DNA of 64,000 nucleotides. Source: RDXT01 sp033765305. Lineage in GTDB: Bacteria > Bacteroidota > Bacteroidia > J057. The DNA lies in NCBI GenBank assembly GCA_033765305.1, contig JANRID010000073.1, forward strand, positions 87,572 through 151,571. Reading direction: 5' to 3'. This document shows, piece by piece, positions 48,481 through 58,564 of this stretch (position 1 is the first letter of the stretch; every line of letters starts with the position of its first letter). The notes below the pieces were generated by a model. The model was not told the origin of the DNA, did not search any database, and saw only the letters and a list, made by a program, of their open reading frames with translations. The position numbers and the translations under genes were made by a program.

Positions 48481-51033
48481 ATGGGCTGGGAATGGCGTAT
48501 CAAGGCGGCAGCTGAACAGATCCGGGCGGCTGTCGTGCCGCGCTGGAACAGACTGGCAGCCTGGGTGCGGCCCTGGCTGGACCGGAGCCGGCAGCACCCG
48601 TGGGCGCAGGCGGCCTGGACCCGCACTGCGCCGCTCCGCGCCTGGGCGCACCGCCGCCGCAAAGTGCTGATTCCCCTGGGGGGGCTGCTGCTGCTGTACC
48701 TCTTCTGTCTGCCCGACCCGCTGTTTACCGATCCGGTCTGTACGGTGGTGGAGGACCGGAATGGCCGCCTGCTGGGCGCCCGGATCGCGGCGGACGGGCA
48801 GTGGCGCTTTCCGGCGCGCATGCGCGCGCCCGAGACCTTTGCGCAGGCGCTGGTGGCCTTCGAGGACAAGCGGTTCTGGTACCATCCCGGCGTGGACCCG
48901 GCGGCGCTGGCGCGGGCGGTATGGCAGAATGCCAGCAGCGGCTCCGTCGTAAGCGGCGGCAGCACCCTCAGCATGCAGGTGATCCGCCTGGCCCGCAAAG
49001 GCAGGGACCGGACGGTGCTGGAGAAACTCATCGAAATCGTCCTTGCCACCCGGCTCGAACTGCGCTATTCCAAGCAGGAAATCCTCGGCCTCTATGCTTC
49101 GCACGCGCCCTTCGGCGGCAATGTGGTGGGGCTGGATGCGGCTGCCTGGAAATATTTCGGGCGGGAGCCCGAGGCCCTGTCCTGGGCCGAGGCCGCGGTG
49201 CTGGCTGTATTGCCCAACGCTCCGGCCCTCATCCATCCCGGCCGCAACCGGGATGCGCTGCTCAGCAAGCGCAACCGCCTCCTGCAGCGCCTGGCGGAGG
49301 AAGGCAGGCTGGACGAGATGACCCTCCAGCTGTCTGTGGCCGAATCGCTGCCCGGCGAGCCGCTTCCGCTGCCCTCGCATGCCTATCACCTGCTGGAGCA
49401 GGTGCATGCCCGGCGCGGCCCTGCCGAGGCCGAGGCACGCGTCCGCACGACTGTCGACCAGGCCATTCAGCTGCGGGTCAACGAGATCGTCGCCCGGCAC
49501 TATGCCCTGCAGCAGCAGCGCGGCATCCACAATGCCGCGGTGCTGGTGGCCGATGTGGCCACCGGGGATGTGCTGGCCTATGCCGGCAATACGCCCTGCC
49601 AGGCTCCGGAGCATGGCTGCGATGTGGACCTGATCCGCGCCCGGCGCAGCACCGGCAGCATCCTCAAGCCCTTGCTCTACGCCGCCATGCTGGATGCCGG
49701 CGAGCTGCTGCCCGATATGCTGATCGCCGATGTGCCTTCCTACTACAGCGGCTATGCCCCGATGAACTACGACCTGACCTACGGCGGAGCCGTGCCGGCC
49801 TGGCGTGCGCTGGCGCGCTCGCTCAATGTGCCTGCGGTGCGCATGCTGCACAGCTACGGCATCGCCCGCTTCCAGGGCACGCTGCAGGCGCTGGGCATGA
49901 CCACCCTGCACCGTCGGTCGGAGGAATACGGCCTCTCGCTGGTGCTGGGCGGCGCCGAAGCCACCCTTTGGGATCTCGGCGGCATCTATGCCGGCATGGC
50001 CCGCCTGCTGCGCTATTTTCCCGAATACAACAGCCGCTACATCCCCGACGCATTCCGTCCGCTCAACCTGTATGCCGCCCGCAGCCGCCAGCCGCTGCCG
50101 GCGTCCGGCCTGCGCCGCGGCGAGACCCACAGCCTGCTCAGCGCGGCATCGGTGTGGTTTACGCTGGAGGCCATGGCCGAGGCTTCCCGGCCCGATCTGG
50201 AGGAATACTGGCGCAGCTATGCGGCTGCCGGCAAGATTGCGTGGAAGACCGGCACCAGCTACGGCTACCGCGACGCCTGGGCCATCGGCTGCACGCCGGA
50301 GTATGTGGTGGCGGTCTGGATGGGCAATGCCGACGGTGAAGGCCGTCCCGGCCTGATCGGGGTGCAGGCCGCCGCGCCGGTCATGTTCGACGTATTTCAG
50401 GCGCTTCCGCGCCGGATTGCCTGGTTTTCAGCTCCGTATGATGAGCTGACACCGGTTCGCCTCTGCCGCCGGAGCGGCCATCAGGCTGGGGATCATTGCC
50501 CCGATACCTATGAGTCCCGGATTCCGGAGCCCGGCCTGCGCGTGCCGCCCTGCCCGTACCACCGCGTGGTGCACCTCGATCCGGCAGGCGCCTTTCAGGT
50601 GCACAGCGACTGCGTGTCGCCGCAGGATATGCGGCATGAGCCATTTTTTGTGCTGCCGCCGGTGCAGGAGGTATATTACCGCAACCGCCACCCCGACTAC
50701 CGGCCGCTGCCGCCCTTCCGCGAAGACTGTGTCGCCACCATGGCCCAGCAGGCCGACCGTCAGCGCATGGAACTGATTTATCCCCGCCCCGACTCGAAGC
50801 TGTATGTGCCGGTAGATCTCGACGGCGAAGCGGAAGCCACCGTGTTTGAGGCTGCGCACAGCGATCCGGAAGCCACCGTGTTCTGGCATCTGAACGAAAC
50901 GTTTCTCGGCGAAACCCGCCGCTTCCACAAGGTGCAGGTGCGGCCCAGGCCCGGCCGTCAGGTGCTCACGCTGGTCGATTCGTATGGCGAGACCCTCGTG
51001 CGGGAGTTTGAGGTGCTCGAACGGGAGCAATAA
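48481..51033 (+). CDS. pbpC: Penicillin-binding protein 1C
   Basis: An 850-residue bifunctional peptidoglycan synthase. The ATG at 48481 follows the candidate promoter; a TTG 45 bases upstream is the alternative. One transmembrane helix (about 61-77) precedes the GT51 glycosyltransferase domain with the catalytic glutamate in AFEDKRFWYH and GGSTLSMQVIRL. The transpeptidase domain has STGSILKPLLYAA (SxxK) and WKTGTSYGYRDAW (KTG). A BiPBP_C-type C-terminal domain (about 740-850) is the mark of PBP1C. In many bacteria an alpha-2-macroglobulin gene is adjacent; here it is not. Confidence 0.95.
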   Translation: MGWEWRIKAAAEQIRAAVVPRWNRLAAWVRPWLDRSRQHPWAQAAWTRTAPLRAWAHRRRKVLIPLGGLLLLYLFCLPDPLFTDPVCTVVEDRNGRLLGARIAADGQWRFPARMRAPETFAQALVAFEDKRFWYHPGVDPAALARAVWQNASSGSVVSGGSTLSMQVIRLARKGRDRTVLEKLIEIVLATRLELRYSKQEILGLYASHAPFGGNVVGLDAAAWKYFGREPEALSWAEAAVLAVLPNAPALIHPGRNRDALLSKRNRLLQRLAEEGRLDEMTLQLSVAESLPGEPLPLPSHAYHLLEQVHARRGPAEAEARVRTTVDQAIQLRVNEIVARHYALQQQRGIHNAAVLVADVATGDVLAYAGNTPCQAPEHGCDVDLIRARRSTGSILKPLLYAAMLDAGELLPDMLIADVPSYYSGYAPMNYDLTYGGAVPAWRALARSLNVPAVRMLHSYGIARFQGTLQALGMTTLHRRSEEYGLSLVLGGAEATLWDLGGIYAGMARLLRYFPEYNSRYIPDAFRPLNLYAARSRQPLPASGLRRGETHSLLSAASVWFTLEAMAEASRPDLEEYWRSYAAAGKIAWKTGTSYGYRDAWAIGCTPEYVVAVWMGNADGEGRPGLIGVQAAAPVMFDVFQALPRRIAWFSAPYDELTPVRLCRRSGHQAGDHCPDTYESRIPEPGLRVPPCPYHRVVHLDPAGAFQVHSDCVSPQDMRHEPFFVLPPVQEVYYRNRHPDYRPLPPFREDCVATMAQQADRQRMELIYPRPDSKLYVPVDLDGEAEATVFEAAHSDPEATVFWHLNETFLGETRRFHKVQVRPRPGRQVLTLVDSYGETLVREFEVLEREQ

Positions 51034-51063
51034 AAAACAGCTGGCGGAAGATCCGGCCAGCTG
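51032..51063 (-). terminator. Intrinsic terminator of the WcaJ-type gene
   Basis: An eight-base perfect stem CAGCTGGC/GCCAGCTG (51038-51045 and 51056-51063) has six A before it on the plus strand, so it ends in a T-run on the minus strand. It lies 30 bases past the stop of the leftward WcaJ-type gene and overlaps the pbpC stop, so it may also trim pbpC mRNA. Confidence 0.75.
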
Positions 51064-51093
51064 CCCTTTACCATTGGTTCTGAGAAATATGCC

Positions 51094-52497
51094 TTAGAAC
51101 GCGTTCTGGTGCACTTTTTTGCCGAACACGGTCAGGAAGATGATCTTGATATCGAGCCAGAAAGACCAGTTTTCGATGTACCAGAGGTCGTGCTGCACCC
51201 GGCCCATGATGGCCTCCTGGGTTTCGGTGGGGCCGCGGTAGCCATTCACCTGCGCCCAGCCCGTGATGCCCGGCTTTACATAATGGCGTACCATGTACTT
51301 GTCCACGGCATTCTGCAGCTCGTCGTTCAGGTTCACGCGGTGCGGGCGCGGGCCCACGACGCTCATGTTGCCGAGCAGCACGTTGATGAACTGCGGCAGC
51401 TCATCCAGGTTGGTTTTGCGGATGAACCGGCCGATGCGGGTCACGCGCGGATCGTTCTTCGTCGTGGACTTCGTGCCGGCATTCGTGCTGGTGTCCACAT
51501 ACATGCTGCGGAACTTGTAGCACTTGAAGGGACGGCCGCCCTGGCCTTTGCGGGTGGGCTTGTAGAACACCGGCCCTTTGCTGTCGAGCTTGATGAGCAG
51601 GCCGATCACAAAGAAAACCGGGAAGAAGAAAATCAGCACCCCAGCGGCGAAAAGCGTATCGAATACCTTCTTCAGCATGAAGTTGTGGAAGCGGTCCAGC
51701 GGGGTCTGCTTGAGCTGGAGCACCGGCATCTCGCCGATGTTGTAAGCCTGGTAGCGGTCGCGGAGCATCTCCGGATAGTCCGGCACGATGTTGACGCGCA
51801 CACCGTGGAAGTCGGCGATTTCGATGGCTTCGCGCACCTCCTTCTCGTTTTTGTCGAGCGGCAGGGCAATGACGATCTCGTCGATCGGCTTGGTTTTCAG
51901 CACTTCCGGCAGATCCTTCAGCCGGCCCAGCAGGTTGATGCCGTTGGAGCCGGGGTAATAATCGTCCAGAAACCCGATCACATCATAGCCGAGGTGGCGG
52001 TTGCGCTGGGTGAAGTCGAACACATCCTTGCCGCTGCGGCCTGCGCCGAGCACCAGCAGCTTCGCGCCGAAGTTGATCTTGTCGCCCGATTTGCCCACCA
52101 CGCGCTGCACAATCTGGAAAGTAAGCAGGTGCAGGAAGGAAAAGACAAAGATCGGCCCCAGCAGAATCGAGATCGGAAATTCTTCGAGATTGGTCAGCAG
52201 GATCAGGGTGGATGAAATGCCGAGCAGGATAAACGAATTGATCAGCAGCTCGCGGACCCGGTTCGAGATGGGCCGCCGGAGAAAGGACTCCTGCGTGCCG
52301 TTGAGCATCACGATCAGGATCCAGCTCAGGTTGAAAATCAGGCTGAGCTTCAGGTATCCTTCCTCCAGGAAAAGCTCATACTTGCGTTCGGTGAGGAAAA
52401 ACGACTTCAGGTACACAACGGCCAGCATCGAAAGATTCAGCAGAACCAGTTCGAGCAGGATGTAACTGAAAATAATGCGCTGTTTTTTTACCTTCAT
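51094..52497 (-). CDS. wcaJ: Undecaprenyl-phosphate glycosyl-1-phosphate transferase (WcaJ family)
   Basis: A 467-residue initiating transferase for exopolysaccharide synthesis: it moves hexose-1-phosphate from UDP-sugar to undecaprenyl phosphate in the inner membrane. Four N-terminal membrane helices (about 8-130) lead to a Rossmann-like CoA-binding region (KLLVLGAGRSGKDV, about 145-240), a fifth helix (about 280-305) and the bacterial sugar transferase domain with FKCYKFRSM, KTNLDELPQF and MSVVGPRPHR. Domain order and length match WcaJ/Undecaprenyl-phosphate glucose phosphotransferases. No other polysaccharide gene is near, so the cluster it serves is elsewhere. It has a terminator just downstream. 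Confidence 0.93.
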   Translation of the reverse strand: MKVKKQRIIFSYILLELVLLNLSMLAVVYLKSFFLTERKYELFLEEGYLKLSLIFNLSWILIVMLNGTQESFLRRPISNRVRELLINSFILLGISSTLILLTNLEEFPISILLGPIFVFSFLHLLTFQIVQRVVGKSGDKINFGAKLLVLGAGRSGKDVFDFTQRNRHLGYDVIGFLDDYYPGSNGINLLGRLKDLPEVLKTKPIDEIVIALPLDKNEKEVREAIEIADFHGVRVNIVPDYPEMLRDRYQAYNIGEMPVLQLKQTPLDRFHNFMLKKVFDTLFAAGVLIFFFPVFFVIGLLIKLDSKGPVFYKPTRKGQGGRPFKCYKFRSMYVDTSTNAGTKSTTKNDPRVTRIGRFIRKTNLDELPQFINVLLGNMSVVGPRPHRVNLNDELQNAVDKYMVRHYVKPGITGWAQVNGYRGPTETQEAIMGRVQHDLWYIENWSFWLDIKIIFLTVFGKKVHQNAF

Positions 52498-52660
52498 GGC
52501 GCAGGGATTGGTTTCTCAGAACGTGATACAGCTCCGGTATCGGAACTGCATCAAACATACGTCCTGAAAAGCCCGTTTCAGGGCTTTCTGCGCCGAACGG
52601 TCAATTCTATCCGCTTAACGGCAGGATCGCCCGCACTCGCGGCAGGCGTTTCCGGCAGCC

Positions 52661-53881
<1,221 letters not shown>

Positions 53882-53978
53882 AGGGTAGGGGATTAACAGG
53901 GTGGAATGACCCAACTTACAGAGTTTTTGCGCATTGCACAAGTCTTTGCCCGGCTGGAATGCAGATGGCGCCGGATGC

Positions 53979-54587
53979 TCAGCGCCGGGCGGCGATCCGG
54001 TCGATCTGCCGGCCCGCATACGCCGCCGCCAGGCCCGCAGCGGCCATGCCCCAGGCCGCCTGCACCATGAACGCGGATACCCATACCGACCCCGCCGCCA
54101 GGGCGGCAGCGCCCAGCCATGCCAGATGCCCGGGCAGGCTCAGCGGCGGGTCCGGCTCCGGAAACGCGGCCGGCTGCCGCGTCAGCAGCGGCAGCAGCAG
54201 CCGCCGCTCCGCCCAGAGCAGAAACAGGTTCATCGCCAGCAGCACCGCAATCACGTAGGGCGTGCCCTGCCAGTGCAGGGAGACCGTCACCAGCAGGATG
54301 CCGAGCAGCATGGGCACCAGCATCACGGCGCCCAGCGCCCGGAAGCGCTGCGTCAGCAGCAGCCAGCCGATGAGCGCCTGCGCCCAGGCAATGAACCGCC
54401 CCAGCAGCCCCAGGCCGTGCTCCGCCAGCGCATCCTCCAGCCATACCGGCCCGATAAAGCCCGGAAAGCGGTGCCCTGCATAGAGCTTGGCCATGCCGGA
54501 GGAGAAAAATACCAGCCCCAGCAGCACAGAGGCCAGGGAGGCGGCCGGCGGCGTAAGCCGCCCCATGAGGGAGCGCAGCAGCTGCAT
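53979..54587 (-). CDS. DoxX-like membrane protein
   Basis: A 202-residue protein with about six hydrophobic segments. The N-terminal LASVLLGLVFFSSGMAKLYA helix carries the DoxX-type G-x-x-K pattern and a glycine-rich turn follows. It has no cysteines in a thioredoxin arrangement. The C-terminal 60 residues are extra relative to short DoxX proteins. DoxX-like proteins are often quinone-linked or of unknown function. Divergent from aguB, on the other side of which a second, shorter DoxX-like gene lies. Confidence 0.72.
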   Translation of the reverse strand: MQLLRSLMGRLTPPAASLASVLLGLVFFSSGMAKLYAGHRFPGFIGPVWLEDALAEHGLGLLGRFIAWAQALIGWLLLTQRFRALGAVMLVPMLLGILLVTVSLHWQGTPYVIAVLLAMNLFLLWAERRLLLPLLTRQPAAFPEPDPPLSLPGHLAWLGAAALAAGSVWVSAFMVQAAWGMAAAGLAAAYAGRQIDRIAARR

Positions 54588-54730
54588 GTCCGAAGATGCC
54601 GGAGGTTCAGAATTTCAGGGCCTCAAACGTACCGATTTTTTCCTTGCGCCCGCCGCCTGCGCCTGCGCGCAGCGCCATGCAGACCCAAATCTTTTCGCTA
54701 ATTTCGCCCCGTTCCGCAACACCGACCTCC

Positions 54731-55600
54731 ATGCCAACGACCGTACCGGTAGGACTTGTCCAGACCTATTGCACTGCCGATGTGGCAGACAACCGCGCCC
54801 GCACCCTCGCCGGCATCCGCGAAGCCGCCGCCAAAGGCGCGAAGATCGTCTCCACCCAGGAGCTGTTCTGCTCCCTCTACTTCTGCGATGTGGAGGCCTA
54901 CGGGAACTTCGCCCTGGCGGAGCCCATCCCGGACGGCCCTTCGGTCCGGGAGCTGCAGGCGCTCGCCGCCGAGCTAGGCATCGTGATCGTCGCCTCGCTC
55001 TTCGAGCGCCGTGCCCAGGGCGTGTACCACAACACCGCCGCCGTCATCGACGCCGGCGGCGAATTCCTCGGCATCTACCGCAAGCAGCACATCCCCGACG
55101 ACCCCGGCTACTACGAGAAGTTCTACTTCACCCCCGGCGACCAGGGCTATAAGGTCTTCCGCACCCGCTACGCCGCCATCGGCGTGCTCGTCTGCTGGGA
55201 CCAGTGGTACCCCGAAGCCGCCCGCATCACCAGCCTCATGGGTGCGGAGATTCTCTTCTACCCGACGGCCATCGGCTGGGCCGTGGGCCAGACCCCGGAG
55301 GTGAACGACGAGCAGTACCAGGCCTGGCAAACCATCCAGCGCAGCCACGCCATCGCCAATGGCGTGCACGTGGTATCGGTCAACCGCATCGGGCGCGAAG
55401 GCGACATGCAGTTCTGGGGCGGGTCCTTTGTGTCCAATCCCTTCGGCAAGGTCCTCTTTCAGGCTTCCCACGAGGCAGAAACCGTGCATGTGCAGGAACT
55501 CGACCTCCAGGCCTCCGATTTCTACCGCACCCACTGGCCCTTCCTGCGCGACCGCCGCATCGACACCTACGAGCCCATCCTGAAGCGTTTCATCGACTAA
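54731..55600 (+). CDS. aguB: N-carbamoylputrescine amidase
   Basis: A 289-residue nitrilase-superfamily amidase. The ATG at 54731 starts MPTTVPVGLVQTYCTADVADN; an earlier in-frame ATG adds a non-conserved tail. The catalytic triad is visible: the glutamate in VSTQELFCS, the lysine in GIYRKQHIP and the cysteine in VLVCWDQWYPE. The KQHIPDDPGYYEKFYFTPGD segment is typical of AguB and its plant orthologues. It hydrolyses N-carbamoylputrescine to putrescine, CO2 and ammonia. It is followed after 18 bases by aguA, completing the agmatine-to-putrescine route. A weak -7 box (TAATTTCG, 54699-54706) lies upstream. Confidence 0.96.
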   Translation: MPTTVPVGLVQTYCTADVADNRARTLAGIREAAAKGAKIVSTQELFCSLYFCDVEAYGNFALAEPIPDGPSVRELQALAAELGIVIVASLFERRAQGVYHNTAAVIDAGGEFLGIYRKQHIPDDPGYYEKFYFTPGDQGYKVFRTRYAAIGVLVCWDQWYPEAARITSLMGAEILFYPTAIGWAVGQTPEVNDEQYQAWQTIQRSHAIANGVHVVSVNRIGREGDMQFWGGSFVSNPFGKVLFQASHEAETVHVQELDLQASDFYRTHWPFLRDRRIDTYEPILKRFID

Positions 55601-55618
55601 GCCGAACCGCGCGCGTCT

Positions 55619-56680
55619 ATGCTGCATCCGAATTCGCCTGCCCAGATGGGCTATGCCTTCCCCGCCGAATGGGCGCCCCATACCGCTACCTGGCTCAGCT
55701 GGCCCCATAAAGAGGCCTCCTGGCCCGGCAAGCTCGCCAGCATCTACCCGGTGTATGCGGAGTTCGTGCGGCTGCTATCCGAAGTCGAGCAGGTGCATAT
55801 CAATGTCTGCGATGCCGGGATGCAGGCCCGCACTGCGCAGATGCTGCGCGATGCAGGCGCACGCATGAGCCAGGTCTTGCTGCACATCCACCCCACCAAC
55901 GACGCCTGGTGCCGCGACCACGGCCCTGCCTTCGTCGTCAATCCCCGTGCGCCCCAGCCCAAAGCGCTCGTCAAATGGAAGTACAACGCATGGGGCGAAA
56001 AATATCCGCCCCATGACCTCGATAATGAAATTCCCTACCACATCGCCCGCTTTCTCGAATTGCCGGTGTTCGAGCCTGGCATCGTCATGGAAGGCGGGTC
56101 GATCGAGGTGAACGGGCGCGGCACGCTGATGACCACCGAGGCCTGCCTGCTCAATCCCAACCGGAACCCCCAGCTGAGCCGCCAGGAAATCGAGTCGTAT
56201 CTCAAAGCCTACTACGGCCAGACGCGGGTCCTGTGGCTCAAGGACGGCATCGTCGGCGACGATACCGACGGGCATATCGACGACCTGACCCGCTTTGTGG
56301 ACCCCGAAACGGTGGTGACCGTCGTGGAATCCAACCCCGACGACGAGAATTACGAGGTGCTTCAGGAAAATCTGGACCTGCTCCGGGGATTCACCCTCGA
56401 AAACGGCCATCCGCTCCGCATCATCGAGCTGCCCATGCCGGATCCCGTCTGGTATGAAGGCCAGCGGCTGCCCGCGTCCTATGCGAATTTCTACATCGCC
56501 AACGGGCTGGTGGTGGTGCCGGTGTACCGCTGCCCGCAGGACGGGCTGGCGCTCGAAATCCTGGCTTCCTGCTTCCCGGACCGCCGTGTCGTAGGGCTCG
56601 ACTCCACCGACCTCATCTGGGGGCTGGGCAGCTTCCACTGCCTGAGCCAGCAGGAGCCTGCGGCAGATGGAATGAGCTGA
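55619..56680 (+). CDS. aguA: Agmatine deiminase
   Basis: A 353-residue enzyme of the guanidino-modifying (GME) family, with YAFPAEWAPHTATWLSWPH at the N-terminus, the NDAWCRDHGPAF segment, EGGSIEVNGRG, DTDGHIDD with the catalytic histidine and aspartate, and the nucleophile cysteine in GSFHCLSQQEPA near the end. It converts agmatine to N-carbamoylputrescine, the substrate of the adjacent AguB. Length is normal. Its end meets the DoxX-like gene that runs towards it. Confidence 0.97.
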   Translation: MLHPNSPAQMGYAFPAEWAPHTATWLSWPHKEASWPGKLASIYPVYAEFVRLLSEVEQVHINVCDAGMQARTAQMLRDAGARMSQVLLHIHPTNDAWCRDHGPAFVVNPRAPQPKALVKWKYNAWGEKYPPHDLDNEIPYHIARFLELPVFEPGIVMEGGSIEVNGRGTLMTTEACLLNPNRNPQLSRQEIESYLKAYYGQTRVLWLKDGIVGDDTDGHIDDLTRFVDPETVVTVVESNPDDENYEVLQENLDLLRGFTLENGHPLRIIELPMPDPVWYEGQRLPASYANFYIANGLVVVPVYRCPQDGLALEILASCFPDRRVVGLDSTDLIWGLGSFHCLSQQEPAADGMS

Positions 56681-56683
56681 TCA

Positions 56684-57148
56684 TCAGGCCGCCAGCCCAG
56701 GCTGGAATGCGCCCGACAGCAGCAGGATCGTCAGCAGGACGAGGATGAAATACGAGACCAGCGTTGCCGCGCCGGCGTAGTCCTTGGCGATCCGCTGCCC
56801 GAAAAAGAGCATCAGGATGCTCAGGCCCGACAGCTCCGCGCCGATGAGCGCCAGCGTAGGCGTGCGGAAGAAGAGCAGCGCCAGCGCGCCCAGGGCTGAA
56901 AGCGCCCCCGCCGAAACTTCCGTCACCGTCACGACGCCCAGCATCAGGGTTACCATGCCCCCCAGCGGCGTCCGGGCAAAGTGCCCGCTCAGCCAGGACA
57001 GGTTGCCCTTCCAGTCGAATACCTTGTCCAGGCCGGACTGCAGAAACAGCACGGCCAGAAACGACGAGGCCAGGATCTGTGCGACGAACAGGCAGCCGTG
57101 CAGCAGATCGGCGTCCAGCGGGCTGTTCAGCAGGAGAAATGCATCCAT
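56684..57148 (-). CDS. Short DoxX-like membrane protein
   Basis: A 154-residue protein starting MDAFLLLNSPLDADLLHG, with about four hydrophobic helices (SSFLAVLFLQSGLDKVFDW, TLMLGVVTVTEVSAGALSAL, LIGAELSGLSILMLFFGQRI, LVSYFILVLLTILLL). The first helix has the DoxX pattern S-G-L-D-K followed by a tryptophan. The open frame continues upstream for hundreds of codons, but that part lies antisense to hppD and lacks gene-like character, so the ATG at 57148 was chosen. Convergent with aguA. Confidence 0.7.
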   Translation of the reverse strand: MDAFLLLNSPLDADLLHGCLFVAQILASSFLAVLFLQSGLDKVFDWKGNLSWLSGHFARTPLGGMVTLMLGVVTVTEVSAGALSALGALALLFFRTPTLALIGAELSGLSILMLFFGQRIAKDYAGAATLVSYFILVLLTILLLSGAFQPGLAA

Positions 57149-57302
57149 ACAGGGTTCAGCGTTACAGGTACCGCAATATGGCGATCGGATCTGCGCCATG
57201 CAAGCCGGCCCTGTATGCTGCTGCGTCCGCTGCCTGCACAAATTCCCGGATCTGTTGAAGAAATTCCTCCCGCGCCTGCCCGCACAGCCCCGGCACATTT
57301 CA

Positions 57303-57310
57303 TACCTTTG
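57303..57310 (+). promoter_or_regulatory. Consensus -7 box of hppD
   Basis: TACCTTTG matches TAnnTTTG exactly, 18 bases before the hppD ATG. The expected start of transcription would leave a leader of about a dozen bases. The frame to the left is open but has no promoter. Confidence 0.65.
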
Positions 57311-57328
57311 CATATAAAGGACTCCGCA

Positions 57329-58420
57329 ATGAAAGACTTCCTCCCCATTCAAGGCGTCGATCACGTAGAACTCTACGTCGGCAATGCCAAACAGGCGGCT
57401 CATTTCTATAAAACCGCCTTCGGCTTCCAGTCGCTGGCCTACTGCGGCCCTGAAACCGGCGTGCGCGACCGGGTTTCGTATGTGCTGGCCCAGGACAAAA
57501 TCCGCCTGGTGCTCACCACCGCCCTGAGCCCCGTATCCGAGATCGCTGCGCATGTGCACCTGCACGGCGACGGCGTCAAGGCCATCGCGCTGACCGTGCC
57601 CGATGCCGAAGCTGCCTTCTACGAAACCCTCGCCCGCGGCGCACGCCCCTGGCTCGAACCCCAGACCCGTGAGGATGATGGCGGAAAGGTCCGCTTTTCC
57701 GGAATCCACATCTACGGCGACACCGTGCACGTGTTTGTCGAACGCAGCGGATACGCCGGCCCCTTCCTGCCCGGGTACCGCAGCTGGGAAAGCGCCTACG
57801 CGCCCGCCAGCACCGGCCTGCGCTACATCGATCACATGGTGGGCAATGTGGGATGGTTCGAGATGAACAAATGGGTCGCGTTTTACCGCGATGTCATGGG
57901 CTTCGACCAACTGCTCTCCTTCGACGACAAAGACATCTCCACCGAGTACAGTGCCCTGATGTCCAAGGTGATGAGCAACGGCACCGGCAAGGTCAAATTC
58001 CCCATCAACGAGCCGGCCGAGGGCAAGAAAAAATCGCAGGTGGAGGAATACCTCGATTTCTACCGCGGGCCCGGCGTGCAGCACATCGCCCTGGGCACCG
58101 GCAACATCATCGAGACCGTGTCTGCGCTGCAGGCGCGCGGGGTCGAGTTTCTCAGCGTGCCGGCCAGTTACTACGATACCCTCGCCGAGCGGGTAGGGGA
58201 GATCGATGAGGAAGTGGAAGCGCTGCGCCGCCTCGGCATCCTCGTGGACCGCGACGAAGACGGCTACCTGCTGCAGATCTTCACCCGCCCGGTGGAGGAC
58301 CGCCCCACGCTTTTCTTCGAAATCATCCAGCGCAAAGGCGCCCGGTCCTTCGGAAAGGGAAACTTCAAGGCGCTGTTCGAGGCCATCGAACGCGAGCAGC
58401 TGCTCCGGGGAAATTTGTAG
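57329..58420 (+). CDS. hppD: 4-hydroxyphenylpyruvate dioxygenase
   Basis: A 363-residue Fe(II) dioxygenase of tyrosine degradation that makes homogentisate. It consists of two VOC modules; the ATG at 57329 begins MKDFLPIQGVDHVELYVGN. Iron ligands are visible as His in YIDHMVGNV (about 168), His in GVQHIALGT (about 251) and Glu in FFEIIQRKG (about 330), at family-typical spacing. The C-terminal KGNFKALFEAIEREQLLRGNL tail closes the active site. No homogentisate dioxygenase gene is adjacent. It has its own promoter. Confidence 0.97.
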   Translation: MKDFLPIQGVDHVELYVGNAKQAAHFYKTAFGFQSLAYCGPETGVRDRVSYVLAQDKIRLVLTTALSPVSEIAAHVHLHGDGVKAIALTVPDAEAAFYETLARGARPWLEPQTREDDGGKVRFSGIHIYGDTVHVFVERSGYAGPFLPGYRSWESAYAPASTGLRYIDHMVGNVGWFEMNKWVAFYRDVMGFDQLLSFDDKDISTEYSALMSKVMSNGTGKVKFPINEPAEGKKKSQVEEYLDFYRGPGVQHIALGTGNIIETVSALQARGVEFLSVPASYYDTLAERVGEIDEEVEALRRLGILVDRDEDGYLLQIFTRPVEDRPTLFFEIIQRKGARSFGKGNFKALFEAIEREQLLRGNL

Positions 58421-58452
58421 AACCTCATCGCTAAATCGTTTTCGCAAAGATG

Positions 58453-58470
58453 ACTATCACATATGATAGT
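58453..58470 (+). promoter_or_regulatory. Inverted repeat upstream of the secreted-protein gene set
   Basis: ACTATCA and TGATAGT are exact inverted half-sites with a four-base spacer. It lies 32 bases past the hppD stop and about 95 bases before the first gene of the 58.5-63.5 kb group. With no T-run directly after it, it is more likely an operator than a terminator. Confidence 0.5.
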
Positions 58471-58564
58471 GAAACTTTTGCTGCTGGGCCGCTGTACAAA
58501 GGCACATGCCGCAGCGGTTCGGACGAACAGTTTACCTCCTTCATATTTCATGATGCTTCCTAGT

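Noticed and set aside
56684..58447. A 587-codon minus-strand frame covering the DoxX-like gene and hppD antisense
   Set aside because: Only the last 154 codons show membrane-protein character; the remainder is opposite hppD, so a fused protein was not called.
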